From NCBI RefSeq assembly GCF_014844095.1, contig NZ_CP062163.1, positions 5,241,501 through 5,305,500 on the forward strand: 64,000 nucleotides of DNA. The letters run 5' to 3'. The DNA is from Brevibacillus sp. JNUCC-41. GTDB lineage: Bacteria > Bacillota > Bacilli > Bacillales > DSM-1321. A program made the position numbers and the translations under genes. Under the pieces are notes generated by a model. It did no database searches. It saw only the letters and a program-made list of their open reading frames with translations, and was not told where the DNA came from. Below are positions 53,711 through 63,892 of this stretch, piece by piece (position 1 is the first letter of the stretch; the number at the start of each line of letters is the position of its first letter).

Positions 53711-54652
53711 TCAGCTGCCCGATTCCCCTGAATACAAAGGAACTTTAATTGCCATTAGATCTTCACCCATAATCGTGTTTGCAAAGACCGCTTTGCTTTC
53801 CTCTTTTAGCCTCTCGGCATCCTCCGGAGTATACCGTGAGCTGATATGCGTAAGGATTAGATTCTTAGCTCCCGCTTTCAAAGCCGTTTCTGCAGCCTGA
53901 ACGGTGGTCGAATGATAATAGGCTGATGCCATTTCGGATTCTTCCGCTGAAAATGTAGCTTCATGAACAAGGTAATCCGCCGATTCAGCAAGAATGATCG
54001 CATTGCTGCACATTCTTGTATCACCAAGAATCGTGATGATCCGTCCTTTTTGCGGAGCACCGAGATAGTCCTTCCCATTTAAGACACGGCCATCATCGAG
54101 ATAGACCGTTTGTCCATTTTTCAATGCTTTAAAAAGAGGCCCCGGCTTCACACCTTCAGAACGCAGCCGGTCAACCAGTAAGCTTCCTGGTCGATCTTTT
54201 TCAACAATCCGGTAACCGATGCTGTAAATGCCATGATCAAGCGACATGGCCGTGACTGTGAATTGTTCGTCCTCAAACACTGCGCCTTCTTCTATTTCGA
54301 TGATTTCCAAGGGATATTTTAAATGAGTTCCACTCACCTGTAAGCTCGTCTTAATAAATGCATCTATTCCTTGTGGACCATATACGGTCAATTTATCCAC
54401 ACCGCCCTGAAAAGATCTGCTGCTTAAAAATCCAGGCAGTCCGAAGATATGGTCACCATGTAAATGGGTGATGAAGATCTTTTCAACCTTTCGCGGCTTG
54501 ACCGCGGTTTTTAATATTTGATGCTGTGTTGCTTCCCCACAATCGAATAACCAAACCGTCCCTCGTTCTTCCAATAATTGCAGGGCGATTGATGTCACAT
54601 TACGCGCTTTAGCCGGAACGCCGGCGCCTGTACCCAATAAAACGAAATCCAC
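53711..54652 (-). CDS. rnz: Ribonuclease Z
   Basis: tRNA 3'-processing endonuclease (tRNase Z), 313 residues, MBL fold. Zinc motif HLHGDHIFG near residue 63, later Asp in ILGDTRMC, and His in [11 protein letters not shown] start eight bases after GGAGG. Divergent from zwf, same order as in B. subtilis. Confidence 0.94.
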   Translation of the reverse strand: MDFVLLGTGAGVPAKARNVTSIALQLLEERGTVWLFDCGEATQHQILKTAVKPRKVEKIFITHLHGDHIFGLPGFLSSRSFQGGVDKLTVYGPQGIDAFIKTSLQVSGTHLKYPLEIIEIEEGAVFEDEQFTVTAMSLDHGIYSIGYRIVEKDRPGSLLVDRLRSEGVKPGPLFKALKNGQTVYLDDGRVLNGKDYLGAPQKGRIITILGDTRMCSNAIILAESADYLVHEATFSAEESEMASAYYHSTTVQAAETALKAGAKNLILTHISSRYTPEDAERLKEESKAVFANTIMGEDLMAIKVPLYSGESGS

Positions 54653-54787
54653 TCATACTACCTCCGTTGCAAATGCTACTTTATCCATTAACTATAGCAT
54701 AACCAAGGCCCTGTTTCATTTATGACCCCTAAAAACCGAAACCAAATTAAACTTTTAATGAAATATGAGAAAAAATGCGCAAATTGA

Positions 54788-54816
54788 TTGCTTTGAGGGA
54801 AAGCTATACGTAAAAT
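54788..54816 (+). promoter_or_regulatory. zwf promoter candidate
   Basis: TTGCTT and TAAAAT separated by 17 bp, 68 bp before zwf. Confidence 0.4.
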
Positions 54817-54884
54817 TAGAAATTGGTACACATACGGTAATTCCAACTTTATAGACAGATTTAACGGAAAGTTGAGGTTTTAAC

Positions 54885-56384
54885 ATGACAGAAAACAATA
54901 AACCCACAGCATTGATCATGATTTTTGGTGCTACCGGAGATTTAGCGAAAAGGAAATTGTTTCCTTCCATATATCGACTATTTCAAAAAGAGAAAATAAA
55001 TAAGTTCGCCGTCGTTGGAGTAGCAAGGAGGCCATTGACGAATGAGGAGTTCCAAACAAGTGTCAAGGATTCCATACTTACTTTCGGACATGCAAAAGAA
55101 AAGGTCGACGAATTCATTTCCCATTTCCATTATCACTCCCATGATGTCTCCAGTTCGGAATCATATCTGCAGTTGAAGGACATTGCCGAAAAATTGGACG
55201 GACAATATCAATTAGAAGGAAACCGGATCTTCTATTTGGCGATGGCACCCGAGTTTTTCGGAACGATTGCCGAACAGATTAAAGCTCAAGGCCTGACCGA
55301 CACGAATGGATATAAGCGCCTTGTCATAGAAAAGCCGTTTGGGCACAGTTTCGAAACAGCACAAAAATTGAATGAGCAGATTCGAACGGCATTCGCTGAA
55401 GATGAAATCTACCGTATCGATCATTATTTAGGTAAAGAAATGGTACAAAATATTGAGGTCATCCGTTTTTCAAATGCCCTATTCGAGCCGCTTTGGAATA
55501 ACAGATATATATCCAATATCCAGGTTACTTCAAGCGAAACACTTGGCGTTGAAGAACGTGGGCGTTATTATGAAACCAGCGGTGCCCTGAGGGATATGGT
55601 CCAAAATCATCTGCTCCAAATGGTGGCCTTGCTTGCCATGGAACCCCCGATCGCTTTGACGACAGAAGAGATTCGAAGCGAAAAAGTGCGGGCATTGCGC
55701 TCACTTCGACCAATGAAAGTGGACGAAGTCAATCAATACTTCGTCCGTGGCCAATATGGTGAAGGAACGATAGACGGTCAAACACTTCCGGCCTACCGAA
55801 ATGAACATAACGTAGATCCCGAATCCAACACTGAGACCTATGTGGCGGGTAAATTGATGATTGATAACTTCCGTTGGGCCGGTGTTCCTTTTTATATCCG
55901 TACCGGTAAGAGGATGGATGTCAAATCAACGAATATCGTCGTCCAATTCAAAGATATCCCAATGAATCTGTATTATAAAACGGAAGAAACGCTGAACCCG
56001 AATCTTCTCGTTATCCATATCCAGCCTGACGAAGGGATCACACTGTACTTAAATGTTAAGAAATCCGGGACGACATCCAATACAAAGCCAGTAAAACTGA
56101 CCGTCTCCAACAAAGGGATCGAACACATCAATTCTCCCGAGGCATATGAAAAGCTATTGTTTGACAGCATGCGCGGGGATGCTACCAACTTTACGCACTG
56201 GGACGAGGTTGCCCTATCATGGAAGTTCGTCGATACCATTTCCAATGCATGGGAAAATACTAAGGACGATTCTTTCCCTAACTATGAAGCGGGATCCACA
56301 GGTCCGCTGGCATCCGATGAACTCCTGAAAGAAGATGGACATATTTGGTGGGAAATCAAGAATAACGAAAATGATGTTGACTGA
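54885..56384 (+). CDS. zwf: Glucose-6-phosphate 1-dehydrogenase
   Basis: First enzyme of the oxidative pentose phosphate pathway, 499 residues, NADP-dependent. Dinucleotide motif FGATGDLAKRK near residue 14 and the active-site segment RIDHYLGKE near residue 178. GAGGTTTTAAC ribosome binding site. With gndA nearby it encodes two of the three steps of the oxidative branch. Confidence 0.97.
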   Translation: MTENNKPTALIMIFGATGDLAKRKLFPSIYRLFQKEKINKFAVVGVARRPLTNEEFQTSVKDSILTFGHAKEKVDEFISHFHYHSHDVSSSESYLQLKDIAEKLDGQYQLEGNRIFYLAMAPEFFGTIAEQIKAQGLTDTNGYKRLVIEKPFGHSFETAQKLNEQIRTAFAEDEIYRIDHYLGKEMVQNIEVIRFSNALFEPLWNNRYISNIQVTSSETLGVEERGRYYETSGALRDMVQNHLLQMVALLAMEPPIALTTEEIRSEKVRALRSLRPMKVDEVNQYFVRGQYGEGTIDGQTLPAYRNEHNVDPESNTETYVAGKLMIDNFRWAGVPFYIRTGKRMDVKSTNIVVQFKDIPMNLYYKTEETLNPNLLVIHIQPDEGITLYLNVKKSGTTSNTKPVKLTVSNKGIEHINSPEAYEKLLFDSMRGDATNFTHWDEVALSWKFVDTISNAWENTKDDSFPNYEAGSTGPLASDELLKEDGHIWWEIKNNENDVD

Positions 56385-56387
56385 AAT

Positions 56388-56425
56388 GAAGAAGGGATGC
56401 AGATTTGAATCTGCATCCCTTCTTC
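56388..56425. terminator. Bidirectional terminator after zwf
   Basis: Perfect 17-bp arms (GAAGAAGGGATGCAGAT) with a 4-base loop between zwf and a convergent small gene. Confidence 0.85.
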
Positions 56426-56427
56426 AT

Positions 56428-56589
56428 TCATGAAACACTCTTCCTCAGCAATTTATTCCGGATAATATCAAACATTTCCTTGGGCTTAGACATTCCTTCC
56501 TCTATTTCCGAATTAAGCCAAAAGGAAACACCAGATTCTAAGGCAATGAAAAATAAAAAAATGGCTACAGCCCACCAGATGATGAACAT
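56428..56589 (-). CDS. Small membrane protein (53 residues)
   Basis: Frame of 53 codons with ATG after AAGGAGCGGAG. The product begins with a membrane helix (MFIIWWAVAIFLFF) and continues into an amphipathic charged tail with several Lys/Arg near the C terminus. Convergent with zwf over a shared hairpin. I do not recognise a family. Confidence 0.65.
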   Translation of the reverse strand: MFIIWWAVAIFLFFIALESGVSFWLNSEIEEGMSKPKEMFDIIRNKLLRKSVS

Positions 56590-56883
56590 AAGTCTCCGCT
56601 CCTTCTCTCTTCTTTCTGCCTACTGTATCCTACGGTCCGTCCAACTCTTTCAATATTTATATTCCTTTTTCCGCAGGTGTTTAAACCTAAAAAGCAAGGA
56701 TGAATGACCTACATCATACTACATATTCCCTAAAAAAGGTAAAATAATTGGAACTATTTACAATTAGTTCGTTTTTCCCATTTTTACCCTCATGGAAAAA
56801 GAATGCTAAGTCCTTGCTAAGGTTACACTATAAAAGGTGCCAGAGGACGGCACTACTAACTTCGGTGTGGAGGGATTAAACTT
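56590..56883. other. Intergenic region with divergent small-gene promoters
   Basis: About 290 bp expected to hold promoters for the two small genes on either side; no clear consensus pair or other gene is visible. Confidence 0.35.
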
Positions 56884-57057
56884 ATGGACATTCGTGAAGG
56901 ATTAATTCCAACAGCATTGGGCACAGCCGTGACAGCTGCGGGTTATGCAATGAAGCAGACCCGGGGCTCAAACAAAATGGTTGCTAATACGGTTTTTGGT
57001 TTCGGTTTGGCACATGTTGTATTAGGGGTCATCGACCTTGTAGAACATCGGAGATAG
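56884..57057 (+). CDS. Small hydrophobic protein (57 residues)
   Basis: Frame of 57 codons with ATG nine bases after GGAGGG and its own strong terminator. The product has a hydrophobic segment (about 8-23) rich in Ala/Thr/Gly, a polar turn with MKQTRGSNK, and a second hydrophobic segment (about 36-50), so it may be a two-helix membrane protein. Family not recognised. Confidence 0.7.
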   Translation: MDIREGLIPTALGTAVTAAGYAMKQTRGSNKMVANTVFGFGLAHVVLGVIDLVEHRR

Positions 57058-57094
57058 CAAAAAAAAAAAGGGCGCATGGAAGCGCCCTTTTTTT
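57058..57094 (+). terminator. Terminator of the 57-residue gene
   Basis: Stem GGGCGC / GCGCCC with loop ATGGAA between A-rich and T7 tracts. Confidence 0.88.
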
Positions 57095-57129
57095 CTGATC
57101 CTTAACATGATGAATATTACAACCAAAAA

Positions 57130-57167
57130 AAGCCGGTATAAAAGGGAATCCCCTTTTATACCGGCTT
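57130..57167 (-). terminator. gndA terminator
   Basis: Perfect 17-bp arms (AAGCCGGTATAAAAGGG) with a 4-base loop, followed on the minus strand by T6, 8 bp beyond gndA. Confidence 0.88.
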
Positions 57168-57174
57168 GAACTTT

Positions 57175-58587
57175 TTATTTTTCCATCCATTCGGTATGGA
57201 ACGTTCCTTCTTTATCAATACGTTGATAAGTATGAGCTCCAAAATAGTCACGCTGAGCTTGAATCAGGTTAGCTGGCAGCGTTTCTGTGCGATAGCTGTC
57301 GAAATAGGCAAGTGCTGATGACAGGCAAGGAACCGGAATTCCGTTCATTACAGCCGTTGACACTACCTCACGTAAAGCTCCTTGATAGCTTTCGACGATC
57401 CCTTGGAAGTATGGATCTAGAAGAAGATTGTTCAAGTTCGCTTCACGATCATACGCCTCCTTGATTTTTTGGAGGAATTGTGCACGAATGATACAGCCGC
57501 CACGGAAAATCATCGCGATTTCCCCATATTGCAAGTTCCAGTCATTTTCTTCTGATGCTGCTTTCATTTGTGCAAATCCTTGTGCATATGAACAGATTTT
57601 GCTCATATAAAGTGCTTTACGGATATTTTCAATCAAAGCCTTTTTGTCGCCTGTAAATGATTCGGCTTTTGGACCACGAAGGATTTTACTCGCTTCAACG
57701 CGCTCTTCCTTGATTGCTGAAATAAACCGGGCAAACACGGATTCCGTAATGATTGGAAGCGGAACGCCAAGATCAAGCGCACTTTGACTTGTCCATTTCC
57801 CCGTACCTTTTTGGCCAGCTTTATCTAAAATGACATCGACCATCGGCTTACCGGTTTCTTCATCATATTTTTTGAAAATATCAGCAGTAATTTCAATTAA
57901 ATAGCTGTCAAGTTCCCCTTGATTCCATTCAGTAAAGACTTCATGGAATTCTTCAGCAGATAATCCAAGGAGATTTTTCAAAAGGAAATATGATTCGGAA
58001 ATTAACTGCATGTCCCCGTATTCAATACCATTATGTACCATTTTAACATAATGACCTGCTCCATCCGGTCCGATATACGTACAGCAAGGATCACCGTCCA
58101 CCTTAGCTGAAATATCCTTCAAAATCGGTGCAACAAGTTCATATGCTTCTTTTTGACCTCCAGGCATGATGGATGGACCTGTTAGAGCTCCTTCTTCCCC
58201 TCCTGAGACGCCTGTACCGATGAAATGGATGCCAAGCTTGCTTAATTCCTCATTGCGGCGCTGAGTGTCCTTGAAGAAGGTATTCCCTCCATCAATAACG
58301 ATATCACCTTTTTCAAGTAACGGTTTTAATTGCTCGATCGTTGCATCTGTTGCCTCCCCGGCTTTAACCATCAATAAAATTTTGCGTGGCGTTTCCAAAG
58401 AATTGACGAATTCTTCAAGCGTATAAGCGGCTGATACGTTTTTGCCTTCCGCTTCCTTCATCATTTCGTCCGTTTTTGATCCTGAGCGATTATACACGGA
58501 AATTGAATATCCCCTGCTTTCAATATTAAATGCAAGGTTCTTGCCCATTACGGCTAGTCCGATAACGCCAATCTGTTGTTTTGTCAT
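57175..58587 (-). CDS. gndA: 6-phosphogluconate dehydrogenase, decarboxylating
   Basis: Third step of the oxidative pentose phosphate pathway, 470 residues. Rossmann motif [14 protein letters not shown]-specific [10 protein letters not shown], and the catalytic [10 protein letters not shown] and [13 protein letters not shown] segments. Length and order match B. subtilis GndA (yqjI). Start ATG follows AGAAGGGAAAG. Confidence 0.96.
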   Translation of the reverse strand: MTKQQIGVIGLAVMGKNLAFNIESRGYSISVYNRSGSKTDEMMKEAEGKNVSAAYTLEEFVNSLETPRKILLMVKAGEATDATIEQLKPLLEKGDIVIDGGNTFFKDTQRRNEELSKLGIHFIGTGVSGGEEGALTGPSIMPGGQKEAYELVAPILKDISAKVDGDPCCTYIGPDGAGHYVKMVHNGIEYGDMQLISESYFLLKNLLGLSAEEFHEVFTEWNQGELDSYLIEITADIFKKYDEETGKPMVDVILDKAGQKGTGKWTSQSALDLGVPLPIITESVFARFISAIKEERVEASKILRGPKAESFTGDKKALIENIRKALYMSKICSYAQGFAQMKAASEENDWNLQYGEIAMIFRGGCIIRAQFLQKIKEAYDREANLNNLLLDPYFQGIVESYQGALREVVSTAVMNGIPVPCLSSALAYFDSYRTETLPANLIQAQRDYFGAHTYQRIDKEGTFHTEWMEK

Positions 58588-58629
58588 GCTTCATCTTTCC
58601 CTTCTCTATATCTTTACACAACTTGTCCG

Positions 58630-59904
58630 CTATTCTTTGTCAAAAGAAGGATCATTCCTCCTGGATTGCCCAAAGAAATCTTTGCTGAAGCTAGTGTCTG
58701 TTCCAATTGAACGGTTTTTCAAGGGTAATCCCTTTTTAATAATATTTTCTCCGTACTTATTTTGCAAGTGTTCCATCGCTTCATACAGAGGTTCTTTTTC
58801 TGCATCCTCTTGAAAGGAGAAAATATCCAGTTGCTTGAAGGCCGACTCTTTTTCGATGACATCATAGGCCGTGACACCAAGAAGCCTGATTCCTTCCCCA
58901 TTCCAATTTTTCTTAAAGAGATCGATAGCTCCATGTAAAATATCCTTTTTTTCAAAAACTGGATTAGGGACCGTTCTGCTTCTCGTTATTGTGCGGCGGT
59001 CTTTGTAACGGATCGTCACACCTATTTTTTGACCAAGCAGGCGTTTATTTCTCAAACGGGCTGCTACCTTCCCGGAAAGCTTATCCAGTACACCGATCAG
59101 TTCTTTTTGATTGGTGGAGTCATGCGGAAGAGTTGTAGAGTTCCCAATGCTCTTATGCTCAAAAATCGCTTCGGGATCCACTGCCCTTGGGTCGATTCCA
59201 TTAGCCCTATCTTTCAAACGGATACCATTGATCCCTAGAAGCTGTTTAAGTTGACTATCATTGGCGTGTGCAAGGTCCCTGATCGTCATTATCCCGATAG
59301 TTTGAAGCTTTTCCGAGGTCTTATCCCCGATGCCATGCATTTGGCCAACTAGTAAAGGCCAGAGCTTTTCCGAAATGTCCCGTTTCCTTAACACGGTGAT
59401 TCCCATTGGCTTCTTCATATCAGAAGCAGTTTTGGCCAAAAATTTATTAGGGGCAATCCCGATGCTGCAAGGAAGATCCATCGTATTAAAAATTCTTTCC
59501 TGAATGCTATTGGCTATATCTAAAGGGGAACCCAATTCGGCGCATTCACTAATATCCAGATACCCCTCATCTATCGAAACCGGTTCAACCATCTCTGTAT
59601 ATTGCCTTAAAACATCAAAAATAGCCAGTGATGCCTTTCGATAACGCTCGAAATTCGGTTTCTGAATGACTAATTGAGGACATAGTTTTTTCGCCTGCCA
59701 AATCGGCATGGTCGTTTTAACCCCGAACTTCCTCGCCTCATAGCTGCAGGTGACGATAATGCCCCTTCTCTCTTCAACATTGCCTGCAATGGCAAGCGGT
59801 TTGCCTTTTAATGAAACATCATATGACATTTCCACTGAAGCATAGAAACTATTCATGTCTACATGGAGAATGACCCTGCCATTTTTGGGATACATGTCCT
59901 TCAT
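58630..59904 (-). CDS. dinB: DNA polymerase IV (DinB, YqjH/PolY1 type)
   Basis: Y-family translesion polymerase of 424 residues. Catalytic acids in LHVDMNSFYASVE and in VSIDEGYLD, helix-hairpin-helix thumb (GIGDKTSEKL), little finger, and a beta-clamp motif QLDIF near residue 377. Position after gndA matches yqjH. A second Y-family polymerase lies at 42-43 kb. Start ATG is not preceded by a strong ribosome binding site. Confidence 0.94.
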   Translation of the reverse strand: MKDMYPKNGRVILHVDMNSFYASVEMSYDVSLKGKPLAIAGNVEERRGIIVTCSYEARKFGVKTTMPIWQAKKLCPQLVIQKPNFERYRKASLAIFDVLRQYTEMVEPVSIDEGYLDISECAELGSPLDIANSIQERIFNTMDLPCSIGIAPNKFLAKTASDMKKPMGITVLRKRDISEKLWPLLVGQMHGIGDKTSEKLQTIGIMTIRDLAHANDSQLKQLLGINGIRLKDRANGIDPRAVDPEAIFEHKSIGNSTTLPHDSTNQKELIGVLDKLSGKVAARLRNKRLLGQKIGVTIRYKDRRTITRSRTVPNPVFEKKDILHGAIDLFKKNWNGEGIRLLGVTAYDVIEKESAFKQLDIFSFQEDAEKEPLYEAMEHLQNKYGENIIKKGLPLKNRSIGTDTSFSKDFFGQSRRNDPSFDKE

Positions 59905-60213
59905 GTTTGACCGTCACATCCTTGTAAAATTAAAAAATACCGGATAATAGGCCCAATAAAAAACCACTTCTATTAAGGTACCCCTATTTATCTTTGGTAA
60001 CCACGTTGAAAGATGCTTCCACTCCAAGAAAAACAGCCATCATGTCATTGATGACTGTTCATATATTCCTTCAATACTGTTAACACCTTGGCAAATATAT
60101 ACGAGTTTTTGCTGATCAATGATCGTAATCAAATGGCAACACCTTGAATATATTCGGTAAAAATCAAGATTTCACGTGACCCTGGACAATAGTTTGATGG
60201 AGGATATCCTTCT
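59905..60213. other. Intergenic region upstream of dinB
   Basis: About 300 bp, AT-rich, holding a hairpin at 60032-60059 and presumably the dinB promoter. No supported gene. Confidence 0.4.
60032..60059 (-). terminator. Terminator of the pepT-like operon
   Basis: Stem AACAGCCATCA / TGATGACTGTT with one mismatch and T5 on the minus strand. Confidence 0.55.
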
Positions 60214-60387
60214 TTATTGCAATCCACCTTTGACCATCATAGCTTGGGCTGATTTACCTGGCTGCAGGAAATCCGGAAAGCAAGGCATCAGGTCTTGCGA
60301 TGGAATCACGAATTCAAAAGGCATGGCATATTCTACGCCCTCTGCAAGAAATCCGATAACCTTTTTACCCAGGAAACTCTCCCCCAT
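60214..60387 (-). CDS. Doubtful small ORF downstream of the pepT-like gene
   Basis: A minus-strand frame of about 57 codons from an ATG at 60387 (open further up to 60444). The product has a short hydrophobic stretch and the phrase MPFEFVIPSQDLMP. The GGGAG motif is too close to the ATG, and no family is recognised. Might be a real small gene, a remnant, or noise. Confidence 0.3.
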   Translation of the reverse strand: MGESFLGKKVIGFLAEGVEYAMPFEFVIPSQDLMPCFPDFLQPGKSAQAMMVKGGLQ

Positions 60388-60409
60388 CTCCCTGTCATAT
60401 TCCGGGTGA

Positions 60410-61531
60410 TTATTCCCCTGATACTTCTTTGATGATAGTGACAACCATTTCAGCTAGCTTCGTTAATTCCTCAACTGGGATTCTTTCATGCGTAGTATGG
60501 ATATCTTCATAGCCCACTGCGAGATTGACAGTAGGGATGCCAAAGCCTGCAATGACATTCGCATCGCTTCCTCCGCCGCTTTTAACCAGCTCGCAATGAC
60601 GGCCGATTTTCTCTGCTGCCTTTCTTGCGATTTCGACTACATGATCACCAGCACCATATTTAAAACCAGGATACATGACGTTAACTTCAACTTCAGCACG
60701 TCCACCCATTTCAATGGCTGCAGTCTCGAATGCCTCTTTCATTTTCGCTACCTGTATTTCCATTTTTTCAGGAATCAATGATCTTGCTTCTGCAAGGATT
60801 TCAACATGGTCACAAACAATATTGGTTTGCTGTCCCCCCTGGAAACGTCCGATATTGGCTGTCGTTTCCTCATCGATTCTGCCCAATGGCATTCTAGAGA
60901 TTGCTTTGGCAGCGATCGTAATGGCCGAAACGCCTTTCTCAGGAGCGACACCAGCATGAGCAGTCTTGCCTAAAATGGTTGCAGATACTTTCGCCTGAGT
61001 AGGTGCAGCAACAACCACATTTCCTACTTTTCCATCACTATCAAGTGCAAAACCGAATTTAGCCGTTACAAGGGAGCGATCCAATGCCTTTGCCCCAACC
61101 AAGCCAGATTCTTCACCTACTGTAATGATGAATTCGATTGTACCATGTTCGATATTCTGTTCTTTCAACACTTTAAGCGTTTCTAACATGACCGCTAATC
61201 CAGCTTTGTCATCTGCACCTAAAATGGTCGTTCCGTCTGACACTATGTATCCATCCTTGATGGAAGGCTTGATTCCATTACCTGGTACAACCGTATCCAT
61301 ATGGGAGGTGAAATAAATGGTATCTACGCCTTCTTTCATTCCTTTTAAAGTACATACTAAATTCCCTGCTCCATGACCTGTAACTGCTGTTGTATCATCT
61401 TCAAAAACCTCTACACCCAGTGCCCCGAATTTTTCTTTCAGCACTTTGGCGATGGCTGCTTCATTTTTCGTTTCGGAATCAATCTGCACCAATTCCATAA
61501 ATTCATTAACTAAACGTTCTTCATTTATCAT
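60410..61531 (-). CDS. yqjE: Peptidase T-like M20 peptidase YqjE
   Basis: Zinc aminopeptidase-like protein of 373 residues (M20, PepT-like). Metal ligands in FTSHMDTVVPG and LGADDKAG, general base in TVGEESGLVGAK, and the C-terminal YEDIHTTHERI histidine. Probably a tripeptidase or related hydrolase. GGAGG ribosome binding site. Third gene after yqjC and yqjD, though a hairpin separates it from yqjD. Confidence 0.92.
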   Translation of the reverse strand: MINEERLVNEFMELVQIDSETKNEAAIAKVLKEKFGALGVEVFEDDTTAVTGHGAGNLVCTLKGMKEGVDTIYFTSHMDTVVPGNGIKPSIKDGYIVSDGTTILGADDKAGLAVMLETLKVLKEQNIEHGTIEFIITVGEESGLVGAKALDRSLVTAKFGFALDSDGKVGNVVVAAPTQAKVSATILGKTAHAGVAPEKGVSAITIAAKAISRMPLGRIDEETTANIGRFQGGQQTNIVCDHVEILAEARSLIPEKMEIQVAKMKEAFETAAIEMGGRAEVEVNVMYPGFKYGAGDHVVEIARKAAEKIGRHCELVKSGGGSDANVIAGFGIPTVNLAVGYEDIHTTHERIPVEELTKLAEMVVTIIKEVSGE

Positions 61532-61704
61532 AAAATAAAACCTCCAAAAAAGTTTTCCTCTTTAATTATACTTCTAAAAGCGGCGCCCCGGCAAATAATG
61601 TGAAAAGGAAGACCCCAGAATGGCATGCTGGTCATTTCCCTGCCAAAATGTGAATGATGACATATAAATGGTTTTCTTTTAAATGATATCTTCCCCAGTA
61701 TGGA

Positions 61705-61736
61705 AAGGAGCCCAAAACAGATAGTTTGGGCTCCTT
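61705..61736 (-). terminator. Hairpin after yqjD
   Basis: Perfect 12-bp stem AAGGAGCCCAAA / complement, 17 bp beyond yqjD, with a weak T tail. Confidence 0.6.
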
Positions 61737-61752
61737 GCAATGTTGGATCGGA

Positions 61753-63303
61753 TTACAACGGGATATTTCCGTGTTTTTTCCATGGTCGGTTTTCTTTTTT
61801 GTTGCGCAGCATATCAAGAGATTGAATGATCTTAATCCTTGTTTCACGGGGATCAATTACATCATCCACCATTCCAAGACTTGCGGCAACATATGGATTG
61901 GCGAACTTCTCACGGTATTCTTCAATTTTAGCTGCACGTGTCGCTTCCGGATCTTGGCTATTTTGAATTTCACGGGCAAAAATGATATTTGCCGCTCCAG
62001 CAGATCCCATTACAGCGATTTCAGCATTCGGCCATGCAAACGTAAGATCCGCACCGATGGATTTACTATTAAGGGCCACGTAAGCTCCTCCATATGCTTT
62101 ACGCAGAATGATCGTCAATTTTGGTACTGTTGCTTCCGAATAAGCATATAGCAGCTTTGCACCATGGCGAATGATCCCGCCATGTTCTTGTTTAACGCCC
62201 GGGAAAAACCCTGAAACGTCTTCAAACGTAATTAGCGGAATGTTGAACGAGTCACAGAAACGAATAAAACGGGCAGCTTTATCTGATGAATCAATATCAA
62301 GTCCCCCAGCCAACACCTTTGGCTGGTTACAGACAAGCCCCACTGATTTCCCTTTGATACGCGCCAAGCCGACCACAATGTTTTTCGCAAAGCCCTCTTG
62401 AACTTCCATAAAGGAATCCTCATCGACAACCTGCTCCAATACTTTCCGAACATCATATGGACGGATCCCTTCATAAGGGACTACATCCGTTAAGTCCGGA
62501 CGGTAGTCATCTCCTTCGTCGGCTTCCAAAACCGGCGGCTTCTCTTCATTATTTTGTGGAAGATAACTCAGGAGACGTCTAACGTCCGCCAATACTTGCT
62601 CCTCAGATGCTCCCTTGAAATGGGCATTACCGCTTATGGTATTATGTACTGCCGCTCCACCCAATCCTTCAGATGAAATCTTTTCCCCTGTAACCGTTTC
62701 AATGACTTTAGGACCTGTTATGAACATTTGGCTCGTTTTTTCAACCATGAAGACAAAGTCGGTTATGGCTGGGGAATATACAGCTCCACCTGCACAAGGT
62801 CCCATAATAACCGAAATCTGTGGTATGACCCCTGAATAAATGGAATTCCGGTAAAAAATTTGGCCATATCCGTCTAGCGAAACCACGCCTTCTTGAATAC
62901 GCGCCCCACCAGAATCGTTTAAACCTATGAAAGGGGCTCCATTCTCCGCTGCCAAATCCATAACATTGGCAATTTTCAGAGCATGCATTTCACCTAGTGC
63001 CCCGCCAAAAACAGTAAAATCCTGTGAAAACAGATAAATATCACGGCCGTTGACCTTTCCGTAACCGGTGACAACCCCTTCTCCTGGCCCTTCTTCCTTT
63101 TCCATGCCAAAATTGGTATTACGGTGTTTGATAAAAGGATTAAGCTCTATGAAAGTACCCGGATCAACTAAAAGTTCAATTCTTTCCCTTGCAGTAAGTT
63201 TGCCCTTTTCATGCTGCTTATCGATTCTTTCTTCCCCGCCGCCCATTTCCACTTTACGGCGTCTGTCATATAGGTCATTGATCGTATCGTATATGTCTGT
63301 CAT
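61753..63303 (-). CDS. yqjD: Acyl-CoA carboxylase carboxyltransferase subunit YqjD (PccB/MmdA type)
   Basis: Carboxyltransferase of 516 residues of the propionyl-CoA carboxylase beta / methylmalonyl-CoA decarboxylase alpha family. Acyl-CoA-binding and carboxybiotin oxyanion glycine pairs are seen in GPCAGGAVYSPA and AYGGAYVALNS. The partner epimerase gene overlaps it by 4 bp. A biotin-carboxylase subunit is not in the window, so the complete enzyme cannot be inferred. AAAGGAGGAGC ribosome binding site. Confidence 0.93.
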   Translation of the reverse strand: MTDIYDTINDLYDRRRKVEMGGGEERIDKQHEKGKLTARERIELLVDPGTFIELNPFIKHRNTNFGMEKEEGPGEGVVTGYGKVNGRDIYLFSQDFTVFGGALGEMHALKIANVMDLAAENGAPFIGLNDSGGARIQEGVVSLDGYGQIFYRNSIYSGVIPQISVIMGPCAGGAVYSPAITDFVFMVEKTSQMFITGPKVIETVTGEKISSEGLGGAAVHNTISGNAHFKGASEEQVLADVRRLLSYLPQNNEEKPPVLEADEGDDYRPDLTDVVPYEGIRPYDVRKVLEQVVDEDSFMEVQEGFAKNIVVGLARIKGKSVGLVCNQPKVLAGGLDIDSSDKAARFIRFCDSFNIPLITFEDVSGFFPGVKQEHGGIIRHGAKLLYAYSEATVPKLTIILRKAYGGAYVALNSKSIGADLTFAWPNAEIAVMGSAGAANIIFAREIQNSQDPEATRAAKIEEYREKFANPYVAASLGMVDDVIDPRETRIKIIQSLDMLRNKKENRPWKKHGNIPL

Positions 63304-63722
63304 TCCTGCTCCTCCTTTGATACTGCTTGTTCACAAAGCTCATATAATACACCCGCGGTAGACTTGGGATGAACGAAAGCAACATCCGCATTGTGTGCTC
63401 CCTTTCTTGATGAATCATCAATCATCCGCAATCCAGATTCTTTAATTTCTTTTATTCTCTCTTCGATGTCATCGACGCCAAGTGCCACATGATGAATCCC
63501 TTCACCGCGTTTTTCGATGAATTTGGCGATTGGGCTTGCCGGTGACAACGCTTCCAACAACTCCAAACGGGTATTGCCTGCCAGGATGAAGGCCACTTTC
63601 ACTCCTTGGCTCCCAACTGTCTCGATTCCTTCAAGTTTCAATTTCAACGTTTCTGTGTAAAGTGGCAAGGCCTCCTCAAGTGACTTGACGGCAATACCTA
63701 TATGATCGATATTTTTAATCAT
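63300..63722 (-). CDS. mce: Methylmalonyl-CoA epimerase
   Basis: VOC-fold metalloenzyme of 140 residues that interconverts (R)- and (S)-methylmalonyl-CoA. Metal ligands in IDHIGIAV, IHHVALGVDD and the terminal Glu in LYELCEQ. ATG pair at 63725/63722 follows GGGGG; the second gives better spacing. Corresponds to yqjC in B. subtilis and is coupled to yqjD. Confidence 0.92.
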   Translation of the reverse strand: MIKNIDHIGIAVKSLEEALPLYTETLKLKLEGIETVGSQGVKVAFILAGNTRLELLEALSPASPIAKFIEKRGEGIHHVALGVDDIEERIKEIKESGLRMIDDSSRKGAHNADVAFVHPKSTAGVLYELCEQAVSKEEQE

Positions 63723-63829
63723 CATAAAAACCCCCATGCTATGTATTATTGGATGTCTCCATTAGAATACTACTAATCTTGCATTAAAGCCTTTTAAGAT
63801 TCGGAATAATATGAACATTATACTTTTAC

Positions 63830-63858
63830 TTGTTTCTACTAAATGTTCAAGTTAAAAT
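63830..63858 (+). promoter_or_regulatory. prli42 promoter
   Basis: TTGTTT and TAAAAT separated by 17 bp, 34 bp before the gene. Confidence 0.5.
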
Positions 63859-63892
63859 AAAATCAATTAAACTGTTTTAAGGGAGAGAGCAT

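Noticed and set aside
61528..61740. Minus-strand 70-codon frame between yqjD and the pepT-like gene
   Set aside because: Spans the yqjD hairpin and the pepT-like ribosome binding site; no start signal.
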